Assembly (NCBI RefSeq): GCF_002117005.1
Contig: NZ_CP021023.1
Span: 310,001-374,000 of the forward strand
Reading direction: 5' to 3'
DNA length: 64,000 nucleotides
From: Sedimentisphaera salicampi
Lineage (GTDB): Bacteria; Planctomycetota; Phycisphaerae; Sedimentisphaerales; Sedimentisphaeraceae
The translations under genes and the position numbers were made by a program. The notes under the pieces were generated by a model. It was not told the DNA's origin. It did no database searches and saw nothing but the letters and a program-made list of their open reading frames with translations. Of the stretch, positions 1 to 9,000 are shown piece by piece. Numbering within the stretch: position 1 is the stretch's first letter; each line of letters begins with the position of its first letter.

Positions 1-2
1 TG

Positions 3-941
3 TTCGATCCTCAGGAGCTGCTGCTGCCTCTGAGGAGTGTTGCAAAGGGGATGGTGGGTGATAAAGATGTTGAAGTTGCCCTTGAGATCGGTAGCTCCGT
101 TCCGGATCTTATCTATTCAGACAAGCAAAAGGTAAATCAGGTTCTCCTTAACATACTTGGAAACGCTGTCAAATTCACCGATCAGGGCACGGTATATCTG
201 AGGTGTTTTCTCAAGGACGATATGCTGAAATTTGAGATTGAGGATACCGGAATCGGTATTGCCCAGGAAGATATGAACGGTATTTTTGATGAGTTCAAGC
301 AGGTGGACAGCTCTACAACAAAAAAATATTCCGGCACAGGGCTTGGCCTTGCGATATGTAAAAAGCTTCTCAACCTTCTCGGTGGCGGCATAAAGGCCGA
401 GAGCGAGGTGGGCAAAGGAACTAAGTTCAAGTTTTCTGTTCCTGCGAATTTAGATAAGATCAAGGCCAGAGAAGCCGGCGGCTATCAGCTCCCAGGAGAA
501 GAATACGATAAATCATCTGGACAGCTTAGTGCCTACCAGAGCAGCACTGCCCTTGGTGAAGGCTCTTCAGAGGAGGCAGAGATAAAGATGCCCCGTGTTT
601 TGCTTGTGGAGGATAACAAATTCGGCAGAATCACGGTTCAGATGATGGTAGGTGATTTGTATAAGGTAGAAAGTGCGGAGAACGGCAAGGTAGCGCTTGA
701 TATGCTGGAAGAATCAAGCTATGATGTTATTCTGATGGATATAATGATGCCCGAGATGGACGGTGTAACAGCGTTTAGAAAACTCCGTGAAAGAGGACTT
801 GATGTTCCTGTTATAGCATTAACAGCCAAGGCTATGAAAGGGGACAGAGACAGTTTGCTCTCAGAAGGCTTCAACTCGTATGTCTCAAAGCCTGTTGACA
901 GAGATACGCTGGTTGATGCAATACAGAGTATGCTTGATTGA
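3..941 (+). CDS. Hybrid sensor histidine kinase/response regulator, C-terminal part (5' truncated by window edge)
   Basis: The reading frame is open to the window edge, so the sensor and most of the dimerisation region lie upstream. The visible part holds a HATPase_c domain with an N box (NILGNAVKFT), G1 box (DTGIGI) and G2 box (GTGLGL). After a linker comes a receiver domain with the acidic pair VED, the phospho-acceptor Asp in VILMDIMMPEMDG, the T of ALTAKA and the Lys of SKPVD. The kinase should autophosphorylate an upstream His and pass phosphate to its own receiver. No separate output domain follows. The ATG at 51 is internal and not a credible start. A VanZ-like gene begins 26 bp downstream. 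The signal sensed cannot be inferred. Confidence 0.93.
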   Translation, partial: FDPQELLLPLRSVAKGMVGDKDVEVALEIGSSVPDLIYSDKQKVNQVLLNILGNAVKFTDQGTVYLRCFLKDDMLKFEIEDTGIGIAQEDMNGIFDEFKQVDSSTTKKYSGTGLGLAICKKLLNLLGGGIKAESEVGKGTKFKFSVPANLDKIKAREAGGYQLPGEEYDKSSGQLSAYQSSTALGEGSSEEAEIKMPRVLLVEDNKFGRITVQMMVGDLYKVESAENGKVALDMLEESSYDVILMDIMMPEMDGVTAFRKLRERGLDVPVIALTAKAMKGDRDSLLSEGFNSYVSKPVDRDTLVDAIQSMLD

Positions 942-967
942 ACGAGGCCTGATTTGAGAAAATAAAT

Positions 968-1369
968 ATGCTTTTAAAGATTCAATACCAAGCAGTTGTT
1001 CTTTCTGTAATATTAACAATTGTTGTTTTTTTTCTTACTCATATACCAGCCGGCTGGTTGCCCGATGCGGCTAATTATAATGATAAAATGATTCATTTTG
1101 CAGCGTATTTCTTGTTAGCATTCCTTTACAACCTCAGTTTCAGCGCTGCGAGCTGGAAAAGTGTTCTTATAAGTTTTGCGATTATCATCGTTCTTGCAGG
1201 CGTTGGTTTCCTTGATGAATACACCCAGCAGTTTTTCGGCAGAGAATATTGTATGGCAGACTATTATGCAGACTTAAAGGGTATTGTTTCAGGCACGTTT
1301 GCAGCAAAGGCTCTCAAGGTGCTTTATTATTTGACAATCGGCAAAATACGCCTTATTTTGTCTAATTAA
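968..1369 (+). CDS. VanZ-like small membrane protein
   Basis: This 133-residue protein has about four hydrophobic segments and the scattered polar pattern of VanZ-like proteins: DKMIHFAAYFLLA in the second segment, DEYTQQFF after the third, and D-Y-YADLKGIVSG before the last. VanZ family members are small integral membrane proteins, some linked to teicoplanin resistance, but their biochemical role is unknown. The gene lies between a histidine kinase and an NRPS, ending 11 bp before the NRPS start, so it may be co-transcribed with the NRPS. A role in self-protection against the peptide product is possible but only a guess from position. Confidence 0.75.
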   Translation: MLLKIQYQAVVLSVILTIVVFFLTHIPAGWLPDAANYNDKMIHFAAYFLLAFLYNLSFSAASWKSVLISFAIIIVLAGVGFLDEYTQQFFGREYCMADYYADLKGIVSGTFAAKALKVLYYLTIGKIRLILSN

Positions 1370-1380
1370 GAAAGGCAGTA

Positions 1381-4300
1381 ATGAATAATATTGTTGATAT
1401 GTTCCTCGAACAGGCCGAGGCAACGCCAGATGCTTCAGCTTTACTGCAAGGTAGGCGAACTCTGAGCTATCTTGAGCTTGATAATGCTTCTGAGAATATT
1501 GCCAAAGCAATAGAAAAAAGGGGTCTTACCGGCGAAGTTGTTGGGATTTATTCATCCAGAAGTATTGAATTTATCGCATCAGCCCTTGGCATTATGAAGG
1601 CTGGATGCGTTTATGTGTCTCTTGATTCTGAACTCCCGCTGGCACGGCTGCAAAAAATAATCAGCGATGCAGATATTAAGCTTCTTCTTTCTCAGCCTGA
1701 TATTCCTGCACTTCAGATTTCCGAAGGTGCTGAAATTGTTTATGTTGAAATAGATGATATAAAAACATCCTCTCCTTTAAGAAATGAGCGAAAAGTATCG
1801 GACGACAGACTTGCCTATGTGATATTCACCAGCGGCTCGACAGGCGAGCCGAAAGGCACTAAGATTACTCATAAATGCCTTGCAAATTTTGTTAACTGGA
1901 TGGTAGTATGTTATAATTTCAAGTCGGGAACTAAAACCAGCTGGATTTCCAGGCCAGCTTTTGATGCCTCTCTGTTTGAAATATGGCCGTTTATCGCTTC
2001 CGGCGGTTTGATATCAATACCTCCTGATGAGCTTCTTTATGAGCCGCCCAAATTATTAGAATGGATAAAAGAAAATAATTTGGACACCTGTTTTATGCCA
2101 ACGCCTTTAGCTGAGAGCTGCTTAGACTTGAAATGGCCTGAAGAATGCCGTTTGAAGTATCTTTTCAGCGGCGGGGACGCCCTTCGCAAGGCACCTAAGC
2201 CCGATGCTCCATTCAAAATGTTTGATCACTACGGTCCAAGCGAATGTACTGTAGTTTCAACGTATGCAGAGATCACTCCTGAGCAAAGCAAGAATAAATT
2301 TCCAAATATTGGCTTTCCTATTTCGGGAGCTAAGGTTTATATCCTTAATGAGAGCCTTAATCCTGTGGAAGATGGTCAGGTGGGTGAGATCTTTATCGCA
2401 GGAGCAGGTGTTGGGGATGGTTATCTGAAAGACCCTGAGCTTACCAAGGCTAAATTTCTCCCTGATAAGTTTTCGAAAACCCGAGATGCGAAAATGTATA
2501 AAACGGGCGATCTCGGGGCAAGGCTCAAAGACGGCAGCATTGAATTTCACGGCAGAACAGACCGGATGGTTAAGATTAGAGGTTTTAGAATTGAGCTTGG
2601 TGAAATTGAGTCTTTAATATTAAAACAGTCATATATATCGCAAGCAGCGGTTGTTCTTAAGCAGGGGCAGGCGGCAAAGAGGATTGTTGCCTTTGCTGAA
2701 ACTCTGGATAACACATCAGATTGTTTGGAAAAGCTCAAGAAGGTTATCTCAGAAAACTTACCTTCTTATATGATGCCATCAAAAATTATATTTTTGGATA
2801 GTCTGCCTAAAACATTAAACGGCAAAATAGACCGCTCTGCCTTAGCTTCAGGAGAATATTTCAATCAGTCTGATAATAATGAAAATGCAGATCCAAAAGA
2901 ACTTTCTGATAAAGAGAAAGCGATTTTTGAAATTTGGGAAGAAGTATTGGGCGATGATAACTTTTCCGCAGACACAAATTTTTTTGATGCCGGCGGGCAT
3001 TCGCTCAAAGCTTTCAGGGCGGTTTCGAGGATTAATGAAAGATTCGGCTCCAAAATAACCGTTAGGCATATGTTTGATTACCCTACGATTCGCTCTCTCG
3101 CAGAGATAGTTAAAGGATCTGAGCAGTTTTCTGGCTCGCGTATTGAACATAAAGGGCTTAATAAGGCCCCCGCAACCCCATGGCAAGTCCATATGTGGCT
3201 CTTAGACTCTTTCAGTTCGGAGATTAATGTTTGCAATATTATCTGCAGCTTTGAGATTTCTGGCAAGTTAGATGTTGAGCTTCTTGAGTTGTCTGTTAAA
3301 AAGCTTGTTGAATTTCAGCACTGTTTGAGGCTTAAGTTTCTTATTTCAGACTCTTATCTCATAAAAGAAAAAGAGGATTACTCAGTTGATTATGTCTTTC
3401 ATGATCTTTCGGATATCTCAGCCGAAGAGGCCGAGGATTTATCGGAAGAGATTATTTGCGGGTTTAGAGATTGCAAGTTTGATTTAAAGGAAGGGAATGT
3501 TTGCAGATTTGCTCTCCTTAAATATGACTCTCAAACCTACACTTTGCTCGCAAGTTTCCACCATGCTGTCTTTGATGGTTTCTCCCTTGCAGTTTTCGTT
3601 AAACAGTTAAAGGGAATTTATGAAACTCTCTTAGTAGGCGGCGATGCAGAAAATTTAAGACCTGAGATTTCATATTTTGACTACTCTCTGTGGCTTGAGA
3701 AATGGCTGGGGTCTCAGGACGCACAGGAGCAGAAAAAATTCTGGCTAGACAAATTAGATGGAATAAAAGGTCTCTTGATGCTTGATTGCACCCTTCCCAG
3801 GCCAGAAGCATATACATTTGAAGGCAGAAGGCATTATTTTAATTTTGGAAAAGAAAGAAGCAGAAAGATTGAGGATTTCTGCTCAAAAAATTCGATTACT
3901 GAATATATGCTTCTTTTAACTGCATACTCGCTTCTGCTTAGAGGACATACTGATACAAATGAAATAATTGTAGGCTCGCCAATAGCCAACCGTCCCGACT
4001 TGCAAACAGAGCAGCTGGTTGGGCTCTTCATAAATGGTATAGTTCAAAGATTAAATATTTTGCCTGAAAACAGTATTATTTCATTGCTTGATACTGTAAA
4101 AAAAGATACCTTGCAGGCCTTTGCAAACCAGAATTATCCTTTAGAAAATCACGTGCATGATTTGAATTTAGTGAAGTATCCTTCTGCTCATCCTCTTTTT
4201 CAGCATCTTTTCAGTTTCCAAAATGCCCACATCCCTGAAGCAGAATTGGGAAGCAGTAAAATGCGCGTTGACGATATTGGCAATAACACAGCAAAGGTTG

Positions 4301-7089
4301 ACTTAGCCTTGGTTCTGGAATTACGTAATGGAAATATTGAGGGATGGTTTGAATATAACACAAATATTTTTACAAGTTCAGTAGTCGATGAACTCTCGGA
4401 CGAACTTTTCGAAATTTCAGATAAAATAATCTCTTCACCAGACTCTAAAATTTCTGATTTGATCTCTTTAGAGCCCTTCAATGAAAGTAAGATGTCAGAA
4501 TTAGAAAATGGACCTATTGATCTGCCAGAAAGTTTTGTTAGATTTTCAGGGTTAAGCCCGGATAAGCCGGCAGTCTGTGCTGATTCAAATTTTCTCACTT
4601 ACTCAGAGCTCGATAAAATAACAGATTTGCTCGCTAGTAAGCTGATAAATGCCGGTGTTAAGGCAGACAGCAGGGTTGCGGTTTTTTATGACAGCAGCCT
4701 CGAATTTATTGCCGCTGCGCTGGCGGTGCTCAAAGCAGGAGGGGGATATGTTCCTGTAGATCCCGATTATCCTGATGAGAGAATTGATTATATTATTCAG
4801 AATGCTCAGGTTTCTTGCGCTTTTGCTCCAGCAGGCACAGTGAATAAAGCCTTTCTTGAAGGTATCACCTGTTTTCCTGTTGATTTAGATCAGCTGAAAA
4901 ATACTGAAAGGAAGGAGCGGATTTGTGTTGATGTTTCGGAGGACAGCCTTGCTTATGTTATATATACTTCAGGCTCCACCGGAAATCCGAAGGGAGTTGA
5001 GGTTGAGAGGAGGAATCTCAAAAATCTTATTGAGTGGCAGTTGAATTATTATCAGATCAATGCTCGCGACAGGGCAAGCAATCTGGCAAGAAGCAGCTTC
5101 GACACCTCTGTATCTGAGATATGGCCTTATCTGATGGCTGGAGCGAGCGTTTATATACCTCAAGAGAGAATCGTACTTAACCCTAAGAAAATGATTGAAT
5201 GGCTTTGCGCTAGTCGGATAACAATATGCGATATGACTACCCAGCTCGCTGAACTTGCCGTTTTCGAAAATTGGCCTTCAGAATGCAGTCTTAGGGTACT
5301 TAAAACGGGTGGTGAGAGACTAAAGAAACGCCCGCCTGCGGGACTCAGTTTTGATTTGTATAACGAATACGGTCCTACAGAATGTACCGTAATAGCAACA
5401 TCCGGGAAGGTTTCTCCGGCTTGTGCTGGCGGGGAATTCCCTGATATAGGTGTTGCAATTTCAGGAAATAAAGCGCACATTTTAGGGGCAGATCTCAAGC
5501 CTGTTGCCAAAGGGAGCGAGGGTGAGCTTTGCATCAGCGGCAAGGGGGTAGCACGCGGGTATATTGGGCTTGATGAAGAGATGGAAGAAAGATTTATTCA
5601 AAGCCCGTTTGACCCGGCAGCGAGAATGTATCGCACGGGCGATTTGGTAAGAAGAAAAGAAGACGGAAATCTTGAATACATAGGCCGAAAAGACTCTCAG
5701 ATTCAGATACGCGGTTTCCGTGTTGAGCCCGGCGAGATTGAAAAAGCGGTTACAGAATATGGAGGTGTAAAGGAGGCGGCGGTAATATCATCAGATGAAC
5801 AGGATTCGGAAATAAAACTGCTTTGCTTTGTGGCTGCTGATGATATAAATAATTTTTCTGAAGAAAAACTGCTGTCTTATCTTAAAGAGAAGCTCCCGGA
5901 TTATATGCAGCCCGCTCAAATTTTCACTGTTGAAAAAATTCCGTTAAACCACAACGGCAAGACAGACCGTGATGCACTTCTTGAAATAGCTAAAGAGGAT
6001 GTGCCCCAGCCAAACCGGACGGATTCAAAAGTTGTTATGCCTCGCAATCCTATGGAAGAGGTTCTGTGGGATATCTGGGAGCAGCTGCTGGGGAGGAGCG
6101 ATTTTGGCGTTTATGAGAATTTCTTCGACTTGGGCGGACATTCATTGATGCTTATAAAAATGGATTCTTTGCTGTCTGAGCGGGGGCTCTATGTCGGAAT
6201 AGAAAAGATACTTCAGTATCCTGAGATTTCCAGGCTTTCCGGATGTCTGGACTTCAGGGTTGCGGGAGAAGCATGCTGCAGCGGGGAGAAATGTCTTATT
6301 GAACTTAATAAGGGCAGCAGGGGGCGTCTGCCTGTTTATTTTATCCATTCTCTAAGCGGAGATGTGCTCGGCTATGCAAATTTGGTTCATCATCTCGGCA
6401 AAGACCAGCCTTGTTATGGCTTTCAGTCTGCCGGCCTTTCTGATTTGGATAAAGCCCATAAAACACTGCCTGAAATGGCGGAGCATTATGTAAAGCTTAT
6501 GCTTGATTTTCAACCCGAAGGGCCTTTTCTGCTCGCAGGCTGGTGTTTTGGCGGTTTTATTGCCTACGAGATGGCTCAGATGCTCAAAGGTATGGGAAGG
6601 CAGGTGGGCATGCTTTTGATGGTAGATGCCCCGTCAATGCCTCCAGCTGATATTAATCTGTCATACTATTTTGATATAGCTTGTAATCTGGCATCGCTCG
6701 GGCCGTCTGGTATGTTTAAATTCATAATTTCATATCTGAAGAAACATAAACAGTTTGAAAGTGTTGAGGAGATTATAGGAGAGCGTTTCAGCATGCAGGA
6801 TAATGAAATTAAGAATAAATATGTTTCAAACAGAGAAGGTGTTTACAAAATAAATCTCAATGCAGCCAGAAGCCATAAAATCCATAAATACAATGGCGAA
6901 ATCATACTTTGCACTGCCGCTAAAAGAGAGCATTGGCTTCTCAGGGGCGATACTCTCGGATGGAAAAATTTTGTCAACAATGTGGAGCTTAAAGTTATCC
7001 CAGGTGATCACGGTTTTATTATCAGGAAATCGAAAGTCCTGCCGAAGTTCATAAGAGAAAAAATTGATCAGGTGATCAATGCAAACTGA
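1381..7089 (+). CDS. Dimodular nonribosomal peptide synthetase, A-T-C-A-T-TE
   Basis: The 1902-residue synthetase should activate two amino acids, join them and release a dipeptide or dipeptide-derived product. Adenylation domain 1 (about 1-490) has YVIFTSGSTGEPKG, FDASLFEIWP, YGPSEC, YKTGDL and a terminal NGKID. Carrier 1 has the phosphopantetheine Ser541 in GGHSL. The condensation domain (about 595-1020) has its active site HHAVFDG at 727-733. Adenylation domain 2 (about 1050-1530) has YVIYTSGSTGNPKG, YGPTEC and YRTGDL. Carrier 2 uses Ser1588. The thioesterase (about 1650-1902) reads GWCFGG, so Cys1722 stands where Ser is usual, with Asp1749 and His1877 completing the triad. There is no N-terminal condensation domain, as expected for an initiation module, and no epimerase or methyltransferase. 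An AAAGG ribosome site precedes the ATG. The end overlaps the next gene, a phosphopantetheinyl transferase, by 11 bp. Confidence 0.97.
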   Translation: MNNIVDMFLEQAEATPDASALLQGRRTLSYLELDNASENIAKAIEKRGLTGEVVGIYSSRSIEFIASALGIMKAGCVYVSLDSELPLARLQKIISDADIKLLLSQPDIPALQISEGAEIVYVEIDDIKTSSPLRNERKVSDDRLAYVIFTSGSTGEPKGTKITHKCLANFVNWMVVCYNFKSGTKTSWISRPAFDASLFEIWPFIASGGLISIPPDELLYEPPKLLEWIKENNLDTCFMPTPLAESCLDLKWPEECRLKYLFSGGDALRKAPKPDAPFKMFDHYGPSECTVVSTYAEITPEQSKNKFPNIGFPISGAKVYILNESLNPVEDGQVGEIFIAGAGVGDGYLKDPELTKAKFLPDKFSKTRDAKMYKTGDLGARLKDGSIEFHGRTDRMVKIRGFRIELGEIESLILKQSYISQAAVVLKQGQAAKRIVAFAETLDNTSDCLEKLKKVISENLPSYMMPSKIIFLDSLPKTLNGKIDRSALASGEYFNQSDNNENADPKELSDKEKAIFEIWEEVLGDDNFSADTNFFDAGGHSLKAFRAVSRINERFGSKITVRHMFDYPTIRSLAEIVKGSEQFSGSRIEHKGLNKAPATPWQVHMWLLDSFSSEINVCNIICSFEISGKLDVELLELSVKKLVEFQHCLRLKFLISDSYLIKEKEDYSVDYVFHDLSDISAEEAEDLSEEIICGFRDCKFDLKEGNVCRFALLKYDSQTYTLLASFHHAVFDGFSLAVFVKQLKGIYETLLVGGDAENLRPEISYFDYSLWLEKWLGSQDAQEQKKFWLDKLDGIKGLLMLDCTLPRPEAYTFEGRRHYFNFGKERSRKIEDFCSKNSITEYMLLLTAYSLLLRGHTDTNEIIVGSPIANRPDLQTEQLVGLFINGIVQRLNILPENSIISLLDTVKKDTLQAFANQNYPLENHVHDLNLVKYPSAHPLFQHLFSFQNAHIPEAELGSSKMRVDDIGNNTAKVDLALVLELRNGNIEGWFEYNTNIFTSSVVDELSDELFEISDKIISSPDSKISDLISLEPFNESKMSELENGPIDLPESFVRFSGLSPDKPAVCADSNFLTYSELDKITDLLASKLINAGVKADSRVAVFYDSSLEFIAAALAVLKAGGGYVPVDPDYPDERIDYIIQNAQVSCAFAPAGTVNKAFLEGITCFPVDLDQLKNTERKERICVDVSEDSLAYVIYTSGSTGNPKGVEVERRNLKNLIEWQLNYYQINARDRASNLARSSFDTSVSEIWPYLMAGASVYIPQERIVLNPKKMIEWLCASRITICDMTTQLAELAVFENWPSECSLRVLKTGGERLKKRPPAGLSFDLYNEYGPTECTVIATSGKVSPACAGGEFPDIGVAISGNKAHILGADLKPVAKGSEGELCISGKGVARGYIGLDEEMEERFIQSPFDPAARMYRTGDLVRRKEDGNLEYIGRKDSQIQIRGFRVEPGEIEKAVTEYGGVKEAAVISSDEQDSEIKLLCFVAADDINNFSEEKLLSYLKEKLPDYMQPAQIFTVEKIPLNHNGKTDRDALLEIAKEDVPQPNRTDSKVVMPRNPMEEVLWDIWEQLLGRSDFGVYENFFDLGGHSLMLIKMDSLLSERGLYVGIEKILQYPEISRLSGCLDFRVAGEACCSGEKCLIELNKGSRGRLPVYFIHSLSGDVLGYANLVHHLGKDQPCYGFQSAGLSDLDKAHKTLPEMAEHYVKLMLDFQPEGPFLLAGWCFGGFIAYEMAQMLKGMGRQVGMLLMVDAPSMPPADINLSYYFDIACNLASLGPSGMFKFIISYLKKHKQFESVEEIIGERFSMQDNEIKNKYVSNREGVYKINLNAARSHKIHKYNGEIILCTAAKREHWLLRGDTLGWKNFVNNVELKVIPGDHGFIIRKSKVLPKFIREKIDQVINAN

Positions 7090-7762
7090 AAGACTAAATG
7101 CTCTTAGCAGGGGATGGAGAGAAATACTGCCGTCGGATGTTCGTTTTGAGATTGCCCAAGCATCTGATTACACCAGCAAGCTTTCTGTTTTAGAGAATGA
7201 GGCTATCAGAAATGCCCGAAAGCAGAGGGCAGAGGAATTTTCTACCGGCAGGCATTTACTAAAAAAAATATTATCCAAGATGAATGTGTCTTTCGGAGAT
7301 CTAACGGTAACCCCCAATGGAAGCGTTAAAACCGGCAGCAGTGTAACCTGCTCAATATCCCATTCTGGAGGGTTTGTGTTTGCGGCTGCCGCTCCGGCAA
7401 GCAGCTTCCAAAGCATAGGAGCGGATATGGAGGTGTTGGAAGATATAAACCCTGAGGACATTGAAGGCTATATCCCGCAGACTGAATTCCGCCAGATTAT
7501 CTCAGATTTATCCCTGCCAAGGGCGGCAGTTTCATTTTCTCTCAGGGAATCTATAGCCAAATGTTTCGGCAATTTTGAAAGGAGGTTTATAGATTTTGCC
7601 GAAGTCCTGATTGATTACAAAAATAACGGGGCAGTTGAAATTCTTCCGATCTCCGATTATATGCAAAAAAAATTTTTACGTGATTCTCACCGTTCTTTTT
7701 ATTATGATTATATTGTAAATGAGGATTTCATTTTAACTTTCTTCTGCATAAACTTTCATTGA
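7079..7762 (+). CDS. 4'-phosphopantetheinyl transferase, EntD-like
   Basis: This 227-residue enzyme should transfer phosphopantetheine from coenzyme A to the carrier-domain serines of the NRPS upstream. Family motifs are visible in order: R-x-EEFSTGRHLLKKIL near residue 45, the substrate-binding SISHSGG, the metal-binding IGADME (usual form G-D/A-D-x-E), and FSLRESIAKCF, equivalent to the catalytic W/F-S-x-K-E-S-x-x-K segment, here with Arg for the first Lys. The GR-H-L and SHSG forms favour the EntD branch over Sfp. The ATG lies inside the last codons of the NRPS, so the two are almost certainly translated from one message. Confidence 0.9.
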   Translation: MQTERLNALSRGWREILPSDVRFEIAQASDYTSKLSVLENEAIRNARKQRAEEFSTGRHLLKKILSKMNVSFGDLTVTPNGSVKTGSSVTCSISHSGGFVFAAAAPASSFQSIGADMEVLEDINPEDIEGYIPQTEFRQIISDLSLPRAAVSFSLRESIAKCFGNFERRFIDFAEVLIDYKNNGAVEILPISDYMQKKFLRDSHRSFYYDYIVNEDFILTFFCINFH

Positions 7763-7781
7763 AAAGCAAAGCGGGAAAACG

Positions 7782-8552
7782 ATGGTACTTGGCAAGATAA
7801 TAAGGAAGAGAAGGAAAGAGCTCCAGCTTACTCTTGATGATGTAAGCGAGAAAATCGGCTATTCTAAGCCGTACATCTCCACCGTTGAAACCGGAAAAGT
7901 TCGCAATCCCCCCGGGCAGGATTTTCTTACAAAGCTGGAAGATCTGCTTGGTTTTGACAGGGGCGAGCTGCTTTATCTTGCCGAAATGAAGAAGATGCCC
8001 ATCCTGCTCAGGGATCAGATTGAAGGCTCATTTGTGGAAAACGAAAGACTCAGGCGGATTCTCTCAGAAATGCTTCAGGAGGATAATACCGGACAGGTTC
8101 GCCGGTTTCTCGAGAAACATCACTTAGACATAAAGGATTTTCGCAAAAACAGCATTTCCGGTGTGATTCCCGTTATCAATAAGGTAAGCGCAGGATATCC
8201 GGCTGATTTTGGAGACCTGTCTTACCCTGCCGGCTTTGCTGACGAATACATTAACTGCCCGGGACTTAACGATCCGAATGCATTTGCTGTGAGGGTTGTA
8301 GGGGATTCTATGAAACCAGATTACTGCGAGGGGGATATCGTTGTGTTTTCGCCTTCAAGGGCGGTGAACAACGGAGATGACTGCTTCGTAAGATTCAAAG
8401 ACCCGTTTGAGGCTACCTTTAAGAGGGTTTATTATGAAAATGATGGAAGTATCAGGCTGCAGCCGAGGAATACCGATTTCCCGCCGTCTAAAGCCTCTAC
8501 TTACCGGCTGAACGGGGTCTATAAAGCTGTACTGAAATACCAATATTTATAA
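7782..8552 (+). CDS. XRE-type transcriptional regulator with S24 (LexA-like) peptidase domain
   Basis: Residues about 4-60 form a helix-turn-helix of the XRE type (LTLDDVSEKIGYSKPYISTVETG). Residues about 125-256 form a peptidase S24 domain with a likely cleavage site Ala137-Gly138 (SAGYPAD), nucleophile Ser176 in GDSMKPDYCEGD and general-base Lys214 in TFKRVYY. Such CI/LexA-like repressors are inactivated by self-cleavage, classically triggered by RecA filaments after DNA damage. The gene starts 19 bp after the phosphopantetheinyl transferase and could regulate the NRPS or the cell's damage response. No operator was identified. It is longer than typical LexA, and its N-terminus is XRE rather than the LexA winged helix. 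Confidence 0.9.
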   Translation: MVLGKIIRKRRKELQLTLDDVSEKIGYSKPYISTVETGKVRNPPGQDFLTKLEDLLGFDRGELLYLAEMKKMPILLRDQIEGSFVENERLRRILSEMLQEDNTGQVRRFLEKHHLDIKDFRKNSISGVIPVINKVSAGYPADFGDLSYPAGFADEYINCPGLNDPNAFAVRVVGDSMKPDYCEGDIVVFSPSRAVNNGDDCFVRFKDPFEATFKRVYYENDGSIRLQPRNTDFPPSKASTYRLNGVYKAVLKYQYL

Positions 8553-8564
8553 AGGGGAACATTT

Positions 8565-8942
8565 ATGGCTATTACAAAACTTTACAACAAGACAGGGGAT
8601 GAGAAAGCAGTTGAGATCCAGAATAATCTGGAAAAGAATTTTGGCTTCCTTCCAGAAACTTTTCAGGCTATGGGCAGAAACGGCAATTTCCTTGAAGGAG
8701 TGCTGAAGGTTATGGAAACCGCCGGTGCAGGGCTGGACGGAAAAACCAAAGAACTGATAGCGATTGCCGTAAGTGCAGCTAATGGCTGCAGCTACTGCAT
8801 TGATGCCCACAGAGCTCTTGCCAAGCAGCAGGGGATCAGCGATGAGGAAATTACTGCGGCTATTGAGATGGCGTCTATGATGAGCCTCTTCAATACATAC
8901 AACAAGTCTATTGGCCTGAATCATGACATTAAGGCAGACTGA
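8565..8942 (+). CDS. Carboxymuconolactone decarboxylase/AhpD-like protein
   Basis: The 125-residue protein has the AhpD core: Glu63 (KTKELIAIAVSAANGC), the redox pair Cys75 and Cys78 (CSYC) and His82. In AhpD the CxxC pair and the Glu/His relay reduce peroxides or a partner thiol protein, so an alkylhydroperoxidase-type or disulfide-exchange role is likely. A strong ribosome site (AAGGGGAA) precedes the ATG 12 bp after the S24 regulator, so it is probably the last gene of that operon. A terminator follows directly. Confidence 0.88.
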   Translation: MAITKLYNKTGDEKAVEIQNNLEKNFGFLPETFQAMGRNGNFLEGVLKVMETAGAGLDGKTKELIAIAVSAANGCSYCIDAHRALAKQQGISDEEITAAIEMASMMSLFNTYNKSIGLNHDIKAD

Positions 8943-8965
8943 TTCCTTTTCAAAATTGTTCAGAT

Positions 8966-9000
8966 AAAGGCCGTCTAATTTCCTTGGGCGGTCTTTTTTA
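8966..9000 (+). terminator. Rho-independent terminator, probably bidirectional
   Basis: AAAGGCCGTC pairs over about ten positions with GGCGGTCTTT, allowing two G-U pairs, and a run of T follows. It closes the plus-strand operon ending with the AhpD-like gene. The convergent prepilin-like gene ends within the T run, so the same stem may also stop its transcript. Confidence 0.75.
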
